Origin: Aristolochia californica
Lineage: Eukaryota > Streptophyta > Magnoliopsida > Piperales > Aristolochiaceae
Reading direction: 5' to 3'
Assembly (NCBI GenBank): GCA_029961685.1
Contig: JARWKL010000008.1
Coordinates: 18,571,981 to 18,635,980, forward strand
DNA length: 64,000 nucleotides
The notes under the pieces are model-generated. The model saw only the letters and a program-made list of their open reading frames with translations. It was not told where the DNA came from and did no database searches. A program made the translations under genes and the position numbers. This document shows, one piece after another, positions 13,501 through 27,914 of the stretch (the first letter of the stretch is position 1; every line of letters begins with the position of its first letter).

Positions 13501-16500
13501 TTTTCTTAAATCAAAGCTTGAGTTTTCACTTTCCCTTCATCTCGTAAACAAAAAAAGAGATAAAAGGCAAAAGGATCACAACAAAATGAAAATTTTAGAG
13601 CTCAGGTATGGAAAGAATTCAAAGCAATAAAAAAATGCAAGTAAATAAAATTTATTCACTCACCACAAATGAACACAAAATTTTTGTTATCCAAGTTTGG
13701 AAAATTCCATTAGTTCAACCCTAATAGCTCAGAATTTTATAAGAAAGAGATTATTCTACACATATTTTAAAAATTGGATATGTATGCTTGAAACATGTTA
13801 AAGATGCAAATGACCTATGGATCCAAACCTTTTAAAGAGAATAACATTAAATTCTCATGTGAACGTGTGGTGGGATCTTTACTTGAGTCAAACAAGCCAT
13901 TATTTTGCCCATTTACAAAAAGCTGGCGTAGCTATCATAGATGATTTAAAGTGATTTATCATGCGTAATGGGCTATATTTTTTTAAGGAATTACTCATAG
14001 ATTGGGAGTCAACACTGAGAAAAAAATCCCCTGCCTCCCCATTTTATCGACCATTGCAGATCCTGATAAACAAAAACTCAAATGAGTTTAGAATCCCTAT
14101 AAATAACCGACACTTTTAGAAGTTATCTCTCTCTACATTTGGGCATTGTGCATTTCCATTTTAGATGTATACATTTTTCTTAAATCAAAGCTTGAATTTT
14201 CACTATCCCTTCATCTCGTAAAAAAAAAGCGATAAAAGGCAAGAGGATCACAACAAAATGAAAATTTTAGAGTTTATGTATGGAAATAATTTAAAGCAAT
14301 AAAAAAATGTAAGTAAAGAAAATTGATTCACACACCTCAAATGAACACAAAAGTTTTGTTATTTAAGTTTGGGAAATTCCACTAGTTCAACCCTAATAGC
14401 TCGGAATTTTATAAGAAAGAGATTTTGCTACACATGTTTTAAAAAATGGATATGCATGCTTGAAACATATTAAAAATGCAAATGACCTAGGAATCCAAAC
14501 CTTTTAAAGAGAATAACATTAAATTATCAAGTGAATGTGTGGTGGGGTATTTACCTGAGTCAAACAAGCCATTATTTTACTCATTTACCAAAAGCAGACC
14601 TAACTATCAATGATGATTGTGAAGTGATTTATCATGCGTAACGGGCTAAGTTTTTGTAAGGAATGACTTATAGATTGGGAGTCAACACTCAGTTCAAAAT
14701 CCCCCGCCTCCCCCTTTTCTCGACGATTGCAGAACCTGATATATAAAAATTAAAAAGAGTTTACTATCCCTAAATATTATAGACACTTTTTATAATTATC
14801 TCTCTCTACATTTGTGCATTGTGCATTTCCATTTTTTGATATATAGTTTTTTCTTAAATGAATACTTCAGTTTTCACAATCCTTTCATCTCGTAAACAAA
14901 AAAGAGATTAAAGGCAAATAAATCACAACAAAATGAAAATTTTAGAGTTTATATATGGAAAGAATTTAAAGCAATAAATAAATTTAAGTAAATAAAATTT
15001 ATTCCACACCACAAATCAACACAAAAGTTTTGTTATCCAAGTTTGGGAAATTCCACTACTTCAACCCTAATAGCTTGGAATTTTATAAGAAAGGTATTGT
15101 TCTACACATGTTTTAAAAAATGGATATGCATGCTTGAAACATGTTAAAGATGCATATTACCTATCGATCCAAACCTTTTAAAGAGAATAACTTTAAATTC
15201 TCAAGTGAACGTGCGGTGGGATATTTACCCGAGTCAAATAAGCCATTATTTTGACCATTGACAAAAAGCAGACTTAACAATCATAGATGATTGTAAAGTG
15301 ATTTATCATGCGTAATGGGATATATTTTTGAAAGCAATGACTTATGGATTGTGAGTCAACACTCAGTTAAAAATCCCCCGCCTCCCCCTTTTCCCGACGA
15401 TTGCAAAACCAGATAAATAAAAACTAAAAAGAGTTTTCAATCCCAAAAAATTACAGACACTTTTTGGAATTTTCTCTGTCTACATTTTTGCATTGTGCAT
15501 TTCCATTTTAGATGTATACTTTTTTCTTAAATCAAAGCTTGAGTTCTCATTTTCACTTCATCTAGTAAGAAAAAAGGATAAAAGGAAAATAGATCACAAA
15601 AAAATGAAATTTTTAGAGTTTATGTATGCAAAGAATTCAAAGCAATATACAAATGTAAGTAAATAAAATTTATTAAACACCACAAATGAACACAAAAGTT
15701 TTTTTTCCCAAGATTTGGAAATTCCACTAGTTCAACCCTAATAGCTCGGAATTTTATAAGAAAGAGATTTTTCTACACATGTTTTAAAAAATGGATATGC
15801 ATGCTTGAAACATTTTAAAGATGAAAATTACCTTTGGATCCAAACTTTTTAAAGAGATAACATTAAATTCTCAAGTGAACGTGCGGTGGGATATTTACCC
15901 GAGTCAAACAAGCCATTATTTTGCCCATTTAGAAAAAGCTGACCTAACGATCATAGAAGATTGTAAAGTGATTTATGATGCGTAATGGGCTATATTTTTG
16001 TAAGAAATGACTTATGGATTGGAGTCAACATTCAATCAAAAATCCCCTACCTCCCCTTTTCCGACGAATGAAGAACTTGATGTATAAAAACTAAAAAGAG
16101 TTTACAATCCCAAAAAATCACAGACACTTTTTGGAATTATCTAACTCTACATTTGAACATTGTGCATTTCCATTTTAGATGTATAATTTTTCTTACATCA
16201 AAGCTTGAGTTTTCAAAGAGATAAAAGGAAAATAGATCACAACAAAATGAAAAATTTAGAGTTTATTTGTGGAAACAATTCAACGCAATAAACAAATGTA
16301 AGTAAATAAAATTTATTCACACACCACAAATGAAGACAAACGTTTTGTTATCCATGATTGAGAAATTCCACTAGTTCAAACCTAATAGCTCAGAATTTTA
16401 TAAGTACGAGATTTTTCTAAACATGTTTAAAAAAATGGATATGCATGCTTGAAATATGTTAAAGATACAAATGACCTATGCATCAAAACCTTTTAAAGAG

Positions 16501-17800
16501 AATAACATTAAATTCTCAAGTGAACGTGCGGAGGGATATTTACCCGAATCAAACAAGCTATTATTTTGCCCATTTACAAAAAGTTGACCTAATGATCATA
16601 GATGATTGTAAAGTGATTTATCATGTGTAACGGGCTATATTTTTGTTAGGAATGACTTATGGATTGGGTGTCAACACTCAGTTAAAATTCCCCCGCCACC
16701 CCCTTTTCCCAACAATTGCAGAACCTGATATATAAAGACTAAAAAGAGTTAAAATCCCAAAATATTAAAGACACTTTTTTGGAATTATCTCTCTGTACAT
16801 TTGTGTATTGTGCATTTCCATTTTAGATGTATATTTTTATAAATCAAAGCTTGAGTTTTCACTTTCCCGTCATCTCGTAAAAAAAAAGTGCAAAAAGGCA
16901 AATAGATTACAAAAAAATGAAAGTTTAAGAGTTTATATATGAAAATAATTAAATAAATAAAAAAATTTAAGTAAAGAAAATTAATTCACATACCACAAAT
17001 GAACACAAAAGTTTTGTTATCCAAGTTTGGGAAAATCCATTAGTTCAACCCTAATAGCTCGGAATTTTATAAGAAAGAGATATTTCAACACATGTTTTAA
17101 AAAATGGATATGCATGCTTGAAATATGTTAAAGATACAAATGACCTATGGATCAAAACCTTTTAAAGAGAATAACATTAAATTCTCAAGTGAACGTGCGG
17201 AGGGATATTTACCCAAATCAAACAAGCTATTATTTTGCCCATTTACAAAAAGCTGACCAAATGATCATAGATGAATGTAAAGTGATTTATCATGTGTAAC
17301 GGGCTATATTTTTGTAAGCAATGACTTATGGATTGTGATTCAACACTCAGTTAAATAGCCCCTACCTCCCCCTTTTCCCGACGATTATAAAACCAGATAA
17401 ATAAAAACTAAAAAGAGTTTAAAATCCCTAAAAATTATAGAAATTTTTTGAATTTTCTCTCTCTACTTTTGTGCATTGTGCATTTCCATTTTCGATGTAT
17501 AATTTTTTCTTAAAATGAAGCTTGAGTTTTCATTTTCCCTTCATCACGTAAGAAAATAGAGATAAAAAGCAAATAGATCACAACAAAATGAAAATTTTAG
17601 AGTTTATGTATGGAAAGAATTCAAAGCAATAAACAAATGTAAGTAAAGAAAATTTATTTACACAGCACAAATGAATACAAAAGTTTTTTTGTCCAAGTTT
17701 GGGCACTAGTTCAACCCTAATAGCTCGGAATTTTATAAGAATGATATTTTTCTACACATGTTTTAAAAAATAGATATGCATGCTTGAAACATGTTAAAGA
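13500..17800. repeat. Satellite block, subfamily B, monomers before the HOR
   Basis: Anchors lie at 13814, 14486, 15160, 15831, 16475 and 17144. AAAGCTTGAG (HindIII site) and AAATTCTC become the usual forms here. The copies at 15.16 and 15.83 kb already look like types m2 (CATTGACAAAAAGCAGAC) and m3 (TTATGATGCG) of the higher-order unit downstream. The copies at 16.48 and 17.14 kb are both type m1 (GGAGGGATATTTACCC followed by AATCAAACAAGCTATT), side by side, so one monomer step is repeated. A 26-bp deletion lies near 16214. Confidence 0.75.
16208..16222. other. ~26-bp deletion junction
   Basis: GAGTTTTCA runs straight into AAGAGATAAAAGG. The usual CTTTCCCTTCATCTCGTAAA stretch between them is absent, which accounts for most of the 644-bp spacing here. 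Confidence 0.78.
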
Positions 17801-18480
17801 TGCAAATTACCTATGGTTCAAAACCTTTTAAAGAGAATAACTTTAAATTCTCAAGTGAACATGCGGTGGGATATTTACCAGAGTCAAACAATCAATTATT
17901 TTGCCCATTTACAAAAAGTTGACCTAACGATCATGTATGATTGTAAAGTGATTTATGATGCGTAATGGGCTATATTTTTTTAAGGAATGATTTATGGATA
18001 GGGAGTCAATACTCAGTCAAAAATCTTTTGCCTCCCCCTTTTCCCTACGCATGAAGAACCCGATATATAAAAACTAAAAAGAGTTTACAATCCCCAAAAA
18101 TCACAGAAACTTTTTGGAATTATCTCTCTCTACATTTGTTCATTGTGCATTTCCATTTTAGATGTATAATTTTTTCTTAAATCAAAGCTTGAGTTTTCAC
18201 TTTCCCTTCATCTCGTAAACAAAACAAGAGATAAAATGAAAAGAGATCACAACAAAATGAAAATTTTAGAGTTTATGGAAAGAATTGAACGCAATAAACA
18301 AATGTAAGTAAAGAAAATTTATTCACACACCACAAATGAACACAAACATTTTGTTATCCATGTTTGGGAAATTCCACTAGTTCAACCCTAATAGCTCAAA
18401 ATTTTATAAGAAAGTGATTTTTCTACACATGTTTAAAAAAATGGGTATGCATACTTGAAAGATGATAAAGAAGCAAATGA

Positions 18481-21162
18481 CCTATGGATCCAAAAATTTT
18501 ATAGAGAATAACAATAAAGTCTCATGTGAACGTGCGGTGGGATATTTATCCAAGTCAAACAAACCATTATTTTGTCCATTTACAAAAAGCTAACCTAACG
18601 ATTATAGATGATTTTAAAGTGATTTATCATGCGTAACAGGCTATATTTTGGTAAAGAATGACATATGGATTGGTAGTCAAAACTCAATTAAAAATCCCCT
18701 GCCTCCCTCTTTTCTTGATGATTGCAGAACCTGATATATAAAAACTAAAATATTTTTATTATCCTTAAAAATTATAGACACTTTTATGAATTATCTCTCT
18801 CTACATTTGTGCATTGTGCGTTTCTATTTTAGATGTATACTTTTTTCTTAAATCAAAGCTTGTGTTATCACTTTCCCATAATCTCGTAAACAAAATAAGA
18901 GATAAAAGGCAAAACGATCACAACAAAATGAAAATTTTAGAGTTTATGTGTGGAAAGAATTAAAAACAATAAAAAAATATAATTAAAGAAAATTTATTCA
19001 CACATCACAAATTAACACAAAAGTTTTGTTATCCAAGTTTTGGAAATTCCACTAGTTCAACCCTAATAGCTTGGAATTTTATAAGAAAGAGATTTTTCTG
19101 CACATTTTTTACAAAATGGATATGCATGCTTGAAATATGTTGAAGATACAAATGACCTATGGATCAAAACCTTTTAAAGAGAATAACATTAAATTCTCAA
19201 GTGAACGTGCGGAGGGATATTTACCCGAATCAAACAAGCTATTATTTTGCCCATTTAGAAAAAGTTGACTTATTGATCATAGATGATTGTAAAGTGATTT
19301 ATCATGCATAATGGGCTATATTTTTGTTAGGAATGACTTATGGATTGGGAGTCAACACAGTTAAAATTCCCCCGCCACCCCCTTTTCCCAACAATTGAAG
19401 AACCTGATATATAAAGACTAAAAAGAGTTAAAATCCCAAAATATTAAAGACACTTTTTGGAATTATCTCTCTGTACATTTGTGCACTGTGCATTTACACT
19501 TTAGATGTATACTTTTTTCTTAAATCAAAGCTTGAGTTTTCACTTTCCCTTCATCTCGTAAAAAAAAAGTGATAAATGGCAAATAGATTACAAAGAAAGG
19601 AAAGTTTAAGAGTTTATATATGGAAATAAACAAATAAATAAATAAATGTAAGTAACGAAAATTTTTTCACACACCACAAATGAACACAAAAGTTTTGTTA
19701 TCAGAGTTTGGGAAATTCCACTAGTTAAACCCTAATAGCTCAGAATTTTATAAGAAAGAGATATTTCTACACATGTTTTAAAAAATGGATATCCATGCTT
19801 AAAACATGTTAAAGATGCAATTGACCTATGGATCCTAACCTTTTAAAGAGAGTAACATTAAATTCTCAGGTGAACATGCGGTAGGATATTTACCCAAGTC
19901 AAACAAGCAATTATTTTGTCCATTGATAAAAAGCAGACTTTACGAACATAGACGATTGTAAAGTGATTTATCATGCATAATGGGCTATATTTTTGTAAGC
20001 AATGACTTATGAATTGTGAGTAAACACTCAGTTAAAAATCCCCCGCCTCCGCCTTATCCCGACATTTTCAAAACAAGATAATTAAAACTAAAAAGTGTTT
20101 ACAATCCCAAAAAATTATAGACACTTTTTCGAATTTTCTCTCTACATTTGTGCATTGTGCATTTCCTTTTTCGATGTATACTTTTTTCTTAAATCGAAGC
20201 TTGAGTTTCATTTTCCCTTCATCTCGTAAGAAAATAGAGATAAAAGGCAAATAGATCACAACAAAATAAAAATTTTAGAGTTTATGTATGGAAAGAATTC
20301 ATAGCAATAAACAAATGCAAGTAAAGAAAATTTATTAACACTCCACAAATGAACACAAAAGTTTATTTGTCCAGGTTTGAGCACTAGTTCAACCCTAATA
20401 GCTCAAAATTTTATAAGAAAGAGATTTTTGTACACATGTTTTAAAAAATGAATATGCAGGCTTGAAACATGTTAAAGATGCAAACTACCTATGGATCCAA
20501 ACCATTTAAAGACAATAACTTTAAATTCTCAAGTGAACGTGCGGAGGGATATTTACCAGTGTCATACATTCCATTATTTTGCCCATTTAGAAAAAGCTGA
20601 CCTAACGATCATAGATGATTGTAAAGTGATTTATGATGCGTAATGGGCTATATTTTTGTAAGGAATGATTTATGGATTGGGAGTCAATACTCAGTCAAAA
20701 ATCCCCTGCCTCCCCTTTTTCCCAACGAATGAAGAACCTGATATATAAAAACTAAAAAGAGTTTACAATCCCTAAAAATCACAGAAATTTTCTGGAATTA
20801 TCTCTCTCTACATTTGTGCATTTTGCATTTCCATTTTAGATGTATAATTTTTTCTTAAATCAAAGCTTCAATTTTCACTTTCCCTTCATCTTGTAAACAA
20901 AAAAAGAGATAAAAGGAAAATATATCACAACAAAATGAAAGTTTTAGAGTTTATGTATGGAAAGAATTCAATGCAATAAAAAAATGTAAGTAAAGAAAAT
21001 TTATTCACACACCACAAATGAACACAAACGTTTTGTTATCCATGTTTGGGAAATTCCACTAGTTCAACCCTAATAGCTCAGAATTTTATAAGAGAGAGAT
21101 TTTTATGCACATGTTTAAAAAAATGGATATGCATACTTGAAAGATGATAAAGATGCAAATGA
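18481..21162. repeat. HOR unit 1 (tetramer m4-m1-m2-m3, 2682 bp)
   Basis: It contains anchors 18481 (m4), 19156 (m1), 19825 (m2) and 20488 (m3). The m4 copy reads AAAATTTTATAGAGAATAAC rather than AAACATTTTATAGAG, and the m2 copy has CATTGATAAAAAGCAGAC. The unit boundary is set at the anchor for convenience; the real recombination boundary is not known. Confidence 0.8.
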
Positions 21163-23864
21163 CCTATGGATCCAAACATTTTATAGAGAATAACTTTAAA
21201 GTCTCTTGTGAATGTGCGGTGGGATATTTATCCGAGTCAAACAAGCCATTATTTTGTCCTTTTAAAAAAAGCTAACCTAACGATTATAGATGATTGTAAA
21301 TTGATTTATCATGCGTAACAGGCTATATTTTTGTAAGGAATAACAGGCTATATTTTTGTAAGGAATAACATATGGATTGGTAGTCAACACTCAATTAAAA
21401 ATCCCCTGCCTCCCCTTTTTCCCGACGATTGTAGAACCTGAAATATAAAAAATAAAATGTGTTTACAATCCTTAAAAATTATAGACACTTTTATGAATTA
21501 TCTCTCTTTACATTTTGTGCATTGTGCATTTCCTTTTTAAACGTATACTTTTTTCTTAAATCGAAACTTGTGTTTTCACTTTCCCATAATCTCGTAAACA
21601 AAAAAAGAGATAAAAGGCAAATCGATCACAACAAAATGAAATTTTTAGACTTTATGAATTCAAAGCAATAAACAAATGTAAGTAAAGAAAATTTATTCAC
21701 ACATCACAAATGAAGACAAAAGTTTTTTTATCCAAGATTTTCAAATTCCACTAGTTCAACCCTAATAGCTTAGAATTTTGTAAGGAATAGATTTTTCTCC
21801 AGATGTTTTAGAAAATGGATATGCATGCTTGAAATATGTTAAAAATACAAATGACCTATGGATCAAAACCTTTTAAAGCAAATAACATTAAATTCTCAAG
21901 TGAACGTGCAGTGGGATATTTACCCGAATCAAACAAGCTATTATTTTGCCCATTTACAAAAAGCTGACCTAACGATCATAGATGATTGTAAAGTGATTTA
22001 TCATGCGTAACGGGTTATATTTTTGTTAGGAATTACTTATGGATTGGGAGTCAACACTCAGTTAAAATTCCCCCGCCACCCCCTTTTCCCAACGATTGCA
22101 GAACCTGATATATAAAGACTAAAAAGAGTTTACAATCCCTAAATATTATAGACTGTTTTTGGAATTATCTCTCTATACATTTGTGCATTGTGCATTTCCA
22201 TTTTTTATGTATACTTTTTTCTTAAATCAAAGCTTAAGTTTTCACTTTCCCATCATCTCGTAAACAAAAAGAGATATAAAAGGCAAATAGATAAAAAAAA
22301 ATGAAAGTTTTAGAGTTTATATATGGAAATAATTTAAATAAATAAACAAATGTAAGCAAATAAAATTTATTCACACACCACAGATGAACACAAAAGTTTT
22401 GTTATCCAAGTTTTGTAAATTCCACTAGGTCAACCCAAATAGCTCGGAATTTTATAAGAAGGAGATATTTCTACACATGTTTTAAAACATGGATATGCAT
22501 GCTTAAAACATGTTAAAGATTCAAATGACCGATGGATCCAAACCTTTTAAAGATAATAACATTAGATTCTCAAGTGAACGTGCGGTAGGATATTTACACG
22601 AGTCAAACAAGCCCTTATTTTGCCCATTGACAAAAAGCAGACTTAACGATCATAGATGATTGTAAAGTGATTTATCTTGCATAACGGGCTATATTTTTGT
22701 AAGCAATGACTTATGGATTGTGAGTCAACACTCAGTTAAAAATCCCCCGCTTCACCCTTTTCCCTACGATACAAAAACCAGATAAATAAAAACTAAAAAG
22801 AGTTTACAATCCAGAAAAGTTACAGACACTTTTTGGAATTTTCTCTGTCTACAATTCTGTATTTTTCATTTCCATTTTAGTTGTATACTTTTTTCGTAAA
22901 TCGAATCTTGAGTTTTCATTTTCCCTTCATCTCATAACAAAATAGAGATAAAAGGCAAATAGATCACAACAAAATGAAAATTTTAGAGTTCATGTATGGA
23001 AAGAATTCAAAGCAATAAACAAATGTAAGTAAAGAAATTTTATTTACACACCACAAAGGAACACAAAAGTTTTTTTGTTCAAGTTTGGGAAATTCCACTA
23101 GTTCAACCCTAATAGCTCGGAATTTTATAAGAAAGAGATTTTTCTACACATGTTTTAAAAAATAGATATGCATGCTTGAAACATGTTAAAGATGCAAATT
23201 ACCTATGGATCTAAACCTTTTAAAGAGAATAACTTTAAATTCTCAAGTGAACGTGTGGTGGGATATTTACCCCAGTCAAACAAGCCATTATTTTGCCCAT
23301 TTAGAAAAAGTTGACCTAACGATCATAGATGATTGTAAAGTGATTTATGATGCGTAATGGGCTATATTTTTGTAAGGAATGACTTATGGATTGGGAGTCA
23401 ACACTCAATCAAAAATCCCCTGCCTCCCTTTTTTCCCGACGAATGAAGAACATGATATATAAAAACTAAAAAGAGTTTACAATCCCTAAAAATCACAGAA
23501 ACTTTTTGGAATTATCTCTCTCTACATTTGTGATTTTTGCTTTTCCATTGTAGATGTATAATTTTTTGTTAAATCAAAGCTTGAGTTTTCACTTTCCCTT
23601 CTTCTCATAATAAAAAAAAAGAGATAACAGGAAAATAGATCACAAGAAAATGAAAATTTTAGAGTTTATGTATGGAAAGAATTCAACGCAATAAGCAAAT
23701 GTAAGTAAAGAAAATTTATTCACACACCACAAATGAACACAAATGTTTTGTTATCCATGTTTGGGAAATTCCACTAGTTCAACCCTAATAGCTTAGAATT
23801 TTATAAGAAAGAGATTTTTCTACACAAGTTTATAAAAATGGAAAGATGATAAAGATGCAGATGA
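21163..23864. repeat. HOR unit 2 (tetramer m4-m1-m2-m3, 2702 bp)
   Basis: It contains anchors 21163, 21855, 22529 and 23202 in the same type order as unit 1. It is 20 bp longer mainly because of a 25-bp tandem duplication at 21321-21370 in its first monomer. Confidence 0.8.
21321..21370. repeat. 25-bp tandem duplication
   Basis: Two identical 25-bp copies, 21321-21345 and 21346-21370, each start with GGCTATATTTTTGTAAGG and end in AATAACA. The identity of the copies suggests a recent slippage event. Other monomers have this segment once. Confidence 0.95.
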
Positions 23865-25889
23865 CCTATGGATCCAAACATTTTATAGAGAATAACAGTA
23901 ATGTCCCAAGTGAACGTGCAGTGGGATATTTACCCGAGTCAAAAGAGCCATTATTTTGTCCATTTACAAAAAGCTAACCTAACGATCATAGATGATTGTA
24001 AAGTGAATTATCTTGCGTAACGGGCTATATTTTTTTAAGGAATGATATATGGATTGGTAGTCACCACTCAGTTAAAAATCCCTTGCCTCCCCCTTTTCCC
24101 GACGATTGAAGAACCTGATATATAAAAACTAAAATGTGTTTACAATCCTTAAAAATTGCAGACACTTTTATTAATTATCTCTCTCTAAATTGGTGCATTG
24201 TGCATTTCCATTTTAGATGTATACTTTTTTTCTTAAATCAAAGCATGTGTTTTCACTTTGCCATAATCTCGTAAACAAAAAAAGAGTTAAAAGGCAAATC
24301 GATTACAACAAAATGAAAAATTTTAGAGTTTATGTATGGAAAGAATTCAAAGCAATAAACAAATGTAAGTAAAAAAATTTATTCACACATCACAAATGAA
24401 CACAAAAGTTTTGTTATCCAAGTATTGGAAATTCCACTAGTTCAACCCAAATAACTTGGAATTTTATAAGAAAGAGATTTTTCTACACAAGTTTTACAAA
24501 ATGGATATGCATGCTTGAAATATGTTAAAGGTACAAATGACCTATGGATCAAAACCTTTAAAGAGAATAACTTTAAATTCTCAAGTGAACGTGCGGTGGG
24601 ATATTTACCCGAATCAAACAAGCTATTATTTTGCCCATATACAAAAAGCTGATCTAACGATCATAGATGATTGTAAAGTGATTTATCAGGCATAGTGGGC
24701 TATATTTTTGTTAGGAATGATTTATGGATGGGGAGTCAACACTCAGGTAAAATTCTGCCGCCACCCCCTTTTCCCAACGATTGCAGAACCAGATATATAA
24801 AGACTAAAAAGAGTTTACAATCCCTACATATTACTAACACTTTTTGGAATTATCTCTCTGTACATTTGTGCAATGTGGATTTCCATTTTCGATGTATATT
24901 TTTTTCTTAAATCAAACCTTGAGTTTTCACTTTCCCTTTATCTCGTAAGAACATAGAGATAAAAGGCAAATAGATCACAACAAAAAGAAAATTTTAGAGT
25001 TGATGTATGGAAAGAATTCAAAGCAATAAACAAATGTAAGCAAAGAAAATTTATTTACACACCAAAAATGAACACAAAAGTTTTGTTATCCAAGTTTTGG
25101 AAATTCCACTAGCTCAACCCTAATAGCTCGGAATTTTATAAGAAAGAGATTTTTTTACGCATGTTTTAGAAAATGGATAAGCATGCTTCAAGCAAGTTAA
25201 AGATGCAAATGAGCTATGGATCCAAACCTTATAAAGAGAATAACATTAAATTCTCAAGTGAACGTGTGATAGGATATTTACCCGAGTATAACAAGCCATT
25301 ATTTTGCCCATTGACAAAAAGCAGACTTAACGATCATAAATGATTGTAAATTGATTTATCATGTGTTACGAGCTATATTTTTGTAAGCAATGACTTATGG
25401 ATTGTGAGTCAACACTCTATTAAAAATCCCCTGCCTCCCCCTTTTCTCGACGATTGCAAAACCAAATAAATAAAAACTAAAAAGAGTTTACAATCCAAAA
25501 AAATTACATACACTTTTTTTATATTTTCTCTTTGTACATTTCTGCATTGTGCAGTTCCATTTTAGATGTATACTTTTTTCTTAAATCAAAGCTTGAGTTT
25601 TCATTTTCCCTTCATCTTGTAAAGAAAAAAATAGATAAAAGGAAAATACATCACAACAAAATGAAAATTTTAGATTTTATGTATAGAAATAATTCAAAGC
25701 AATAGACAAATGTAAGTAAAGAAAATTTATTCACACACCTCAAATGAACACAAACGTTTTGTAATCTAGGTTTGGGAAATTCCACTAGTTCAACCCTAAT
25801 AGCTCTGAATTTTATAAGAAAGAGATTTATCTACACATGTATACAAAAAATGGATATGCTTGCTTGAAAGATTTTAAAGATGCAAATGA
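23865..25889. repeat. HOR unit 3 (trimer m4-m1-m2, 2025 bp)
   Basis: It contains anchors 23865 (m4), 24541 (m1) and 25213 (m2). The m3 monomer of the tetramer is absent and m2 is followed directly by the next m4. A 17-bp deletion near 23840, just upstream of this unit, removes the ATGCATGC part of the dyad. Confidence 0.78.
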
Positions 25890-27914
25890 CCTATGGATCC
25901 AAACATTTTATAGAGAATAACATTAAAGTCTCATGTGAACGTGTGGTGCAATATGTACCCGAGTCAAACAAGCCATTATTTTGTCCATTTACAAAAGCTA
26001 ACCTAAAGATCATAAATGATTGTAAAGTGATTTATCATGCGTAACGGGCTATATTTTTGTAAGGAATGACATATGGATTGGTAGTCAACACTGAGTTAAA
26101 AATCCCCTTGTCTCCCCCTTTTCTCGATGATTGCAGAGCCTGATATATAAAAAATAAAATGTCTATACAACCCCTAAAAATTCCAGACACTTTTATCAAT
26201 TATCTCTGTCTACATTTGTGCATTGTGCATTTCCATTTTAGATGTATAATTTTTTCTTAAATCAAAGCTTGTGTTTTCACTTTCCCATAATCTCATAAAA
26301 AAAAAGAGATAAAAGGCAAATTGATCACAACAAAATGAAAATTTTAGAGTTTATGTATGGAAAGAATTCAAAGCAATAAACAAATTTAAGTAAATAAAAT
26401 TTATTCACACATCACAAATGAACCCAAAATTTTTGTTATCGGAGTTTTGGAAATTCCACTAGTTCAACCCTAATAGCTTGGAATTTTATAAGAAAATGAT
26501 TTTTCTACACATGTTTTAGAAAATGGGTATGCATGCTTGAAACATGTTAAAGGTACAAATGACCTATGGGCCAAAACCTTTTAAACAAAATCACATTAAA
26601 TTCTCAAGTGAACGTGCGGTGGGATATTTACCCGTATAAAACAAGCTATTATTTTTCCTATTTACAAGATGTTAACCTAACGATTATAGATGATTGTAAA
26701 GTGATTTATCATGCATAACGAGCTATATTTGTGTTAGGAATGACTAATGGATTCGGAGTCAACACTCAATTAAATTTCCCCTGCCTCCCCCTTTTTCCAA
26801 CGATTGCAAAACCTGATATATAAAACCTAAAAAGAGTTTACAATCCCTAAATATTACAGACACTTTTTGGAATTATCTCTCTATACATTTGTGCATTGTG
26901 CATTTTCCATTTTAGAAGTATACTTTTTTGTTAAATAAAAACTTGAGTTTTCACTTTCCCTTCATCTCGTAAACAAAAAAAGAGATAAAAGGCAAATAGA
27001 TCACAATGAATGAAAGTTTTAGAGTTTATATATGGAAAGAATTTAAAGAAAAAAACAAATGTATGTAAAGAAAATTTATTCACACACCACAAATGAACAC
27101 AAAAGTTTTGTTATCCAAGTTTTGGAAATTCCACTAGTTCAACCCTAATAGCTCGGAATTTTATAAGAAAGAGATATTTCTATACATGTTTTAAAAAATG
27201 GATATGCTTTTTTAAAACATGTTAAAGATGCAAATGACCTATGGATCCAAACCTTTTAAAGAGAATACTATTAAATTCTCATGTGAACGTGCATAGAGAT
27301 GTTTTTCCCAGTCAAATAAGCCATTATTTTACCCATTTACAAAAAGTTAATCTAACGATCATAGATGATTGTAAATTGATTTATCATGTGTTACGGGCTA
27401 TATTTTTGTAAGCATTGACTTATGGATTGTGAGTCAACACTCAGTTAAAAATTCCCCGCCTCCCCCTTTTCTCGACGATTGCAAAACCAGATAAATAAAA
27501 ACTAAAAAGATTTTACAATCCAAAAAAATTACAGACACTTTGTTTAGATTTTCTCTCTGTACATTTCTACATTGTGCATTTCCATTTTAGATGTATACTT
27601 TTTTCTTAAATCAAAGCTTGAGTTTTCATTTTCCCTTCATCTTGTAAACAAAAAAAAGAGATAAAAGGAAAATACATCACCACAAAATGAAAATTTTAGA
27701 GTTTATGTATTGAAAGAATTCAAAGCAATAAACAAATGTAGGTAAATAAAATTTATTCACACACCACAAATGAACACAAACGTTTTGTAATCTACGTTTG
27801 GGAAATTCCACTAGTTCAACCCTAATAGCTCTGAATTTTATAAGAAAGAGATTTATCTACACATGTTTAAAAAAATGGATATGCTTTCTTGAAAGATTAT
27901 AAAGATGCAAATGA
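25890..27914. repeat. HOR unit 4 (trimer, 2025 bp)
   Basis: It contains anchors 25890 (m4), 26563 (m1) and 27238 (m2/other hybrid). The following unit from 27915 matches it closely. Shared private features include TTTTGTAATCTA before GTTTGGGAAATTCC, GTGCGATATGTACCC-like bases, and CTATGGGCCAAAACC in m1. Confidence 0.82.
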
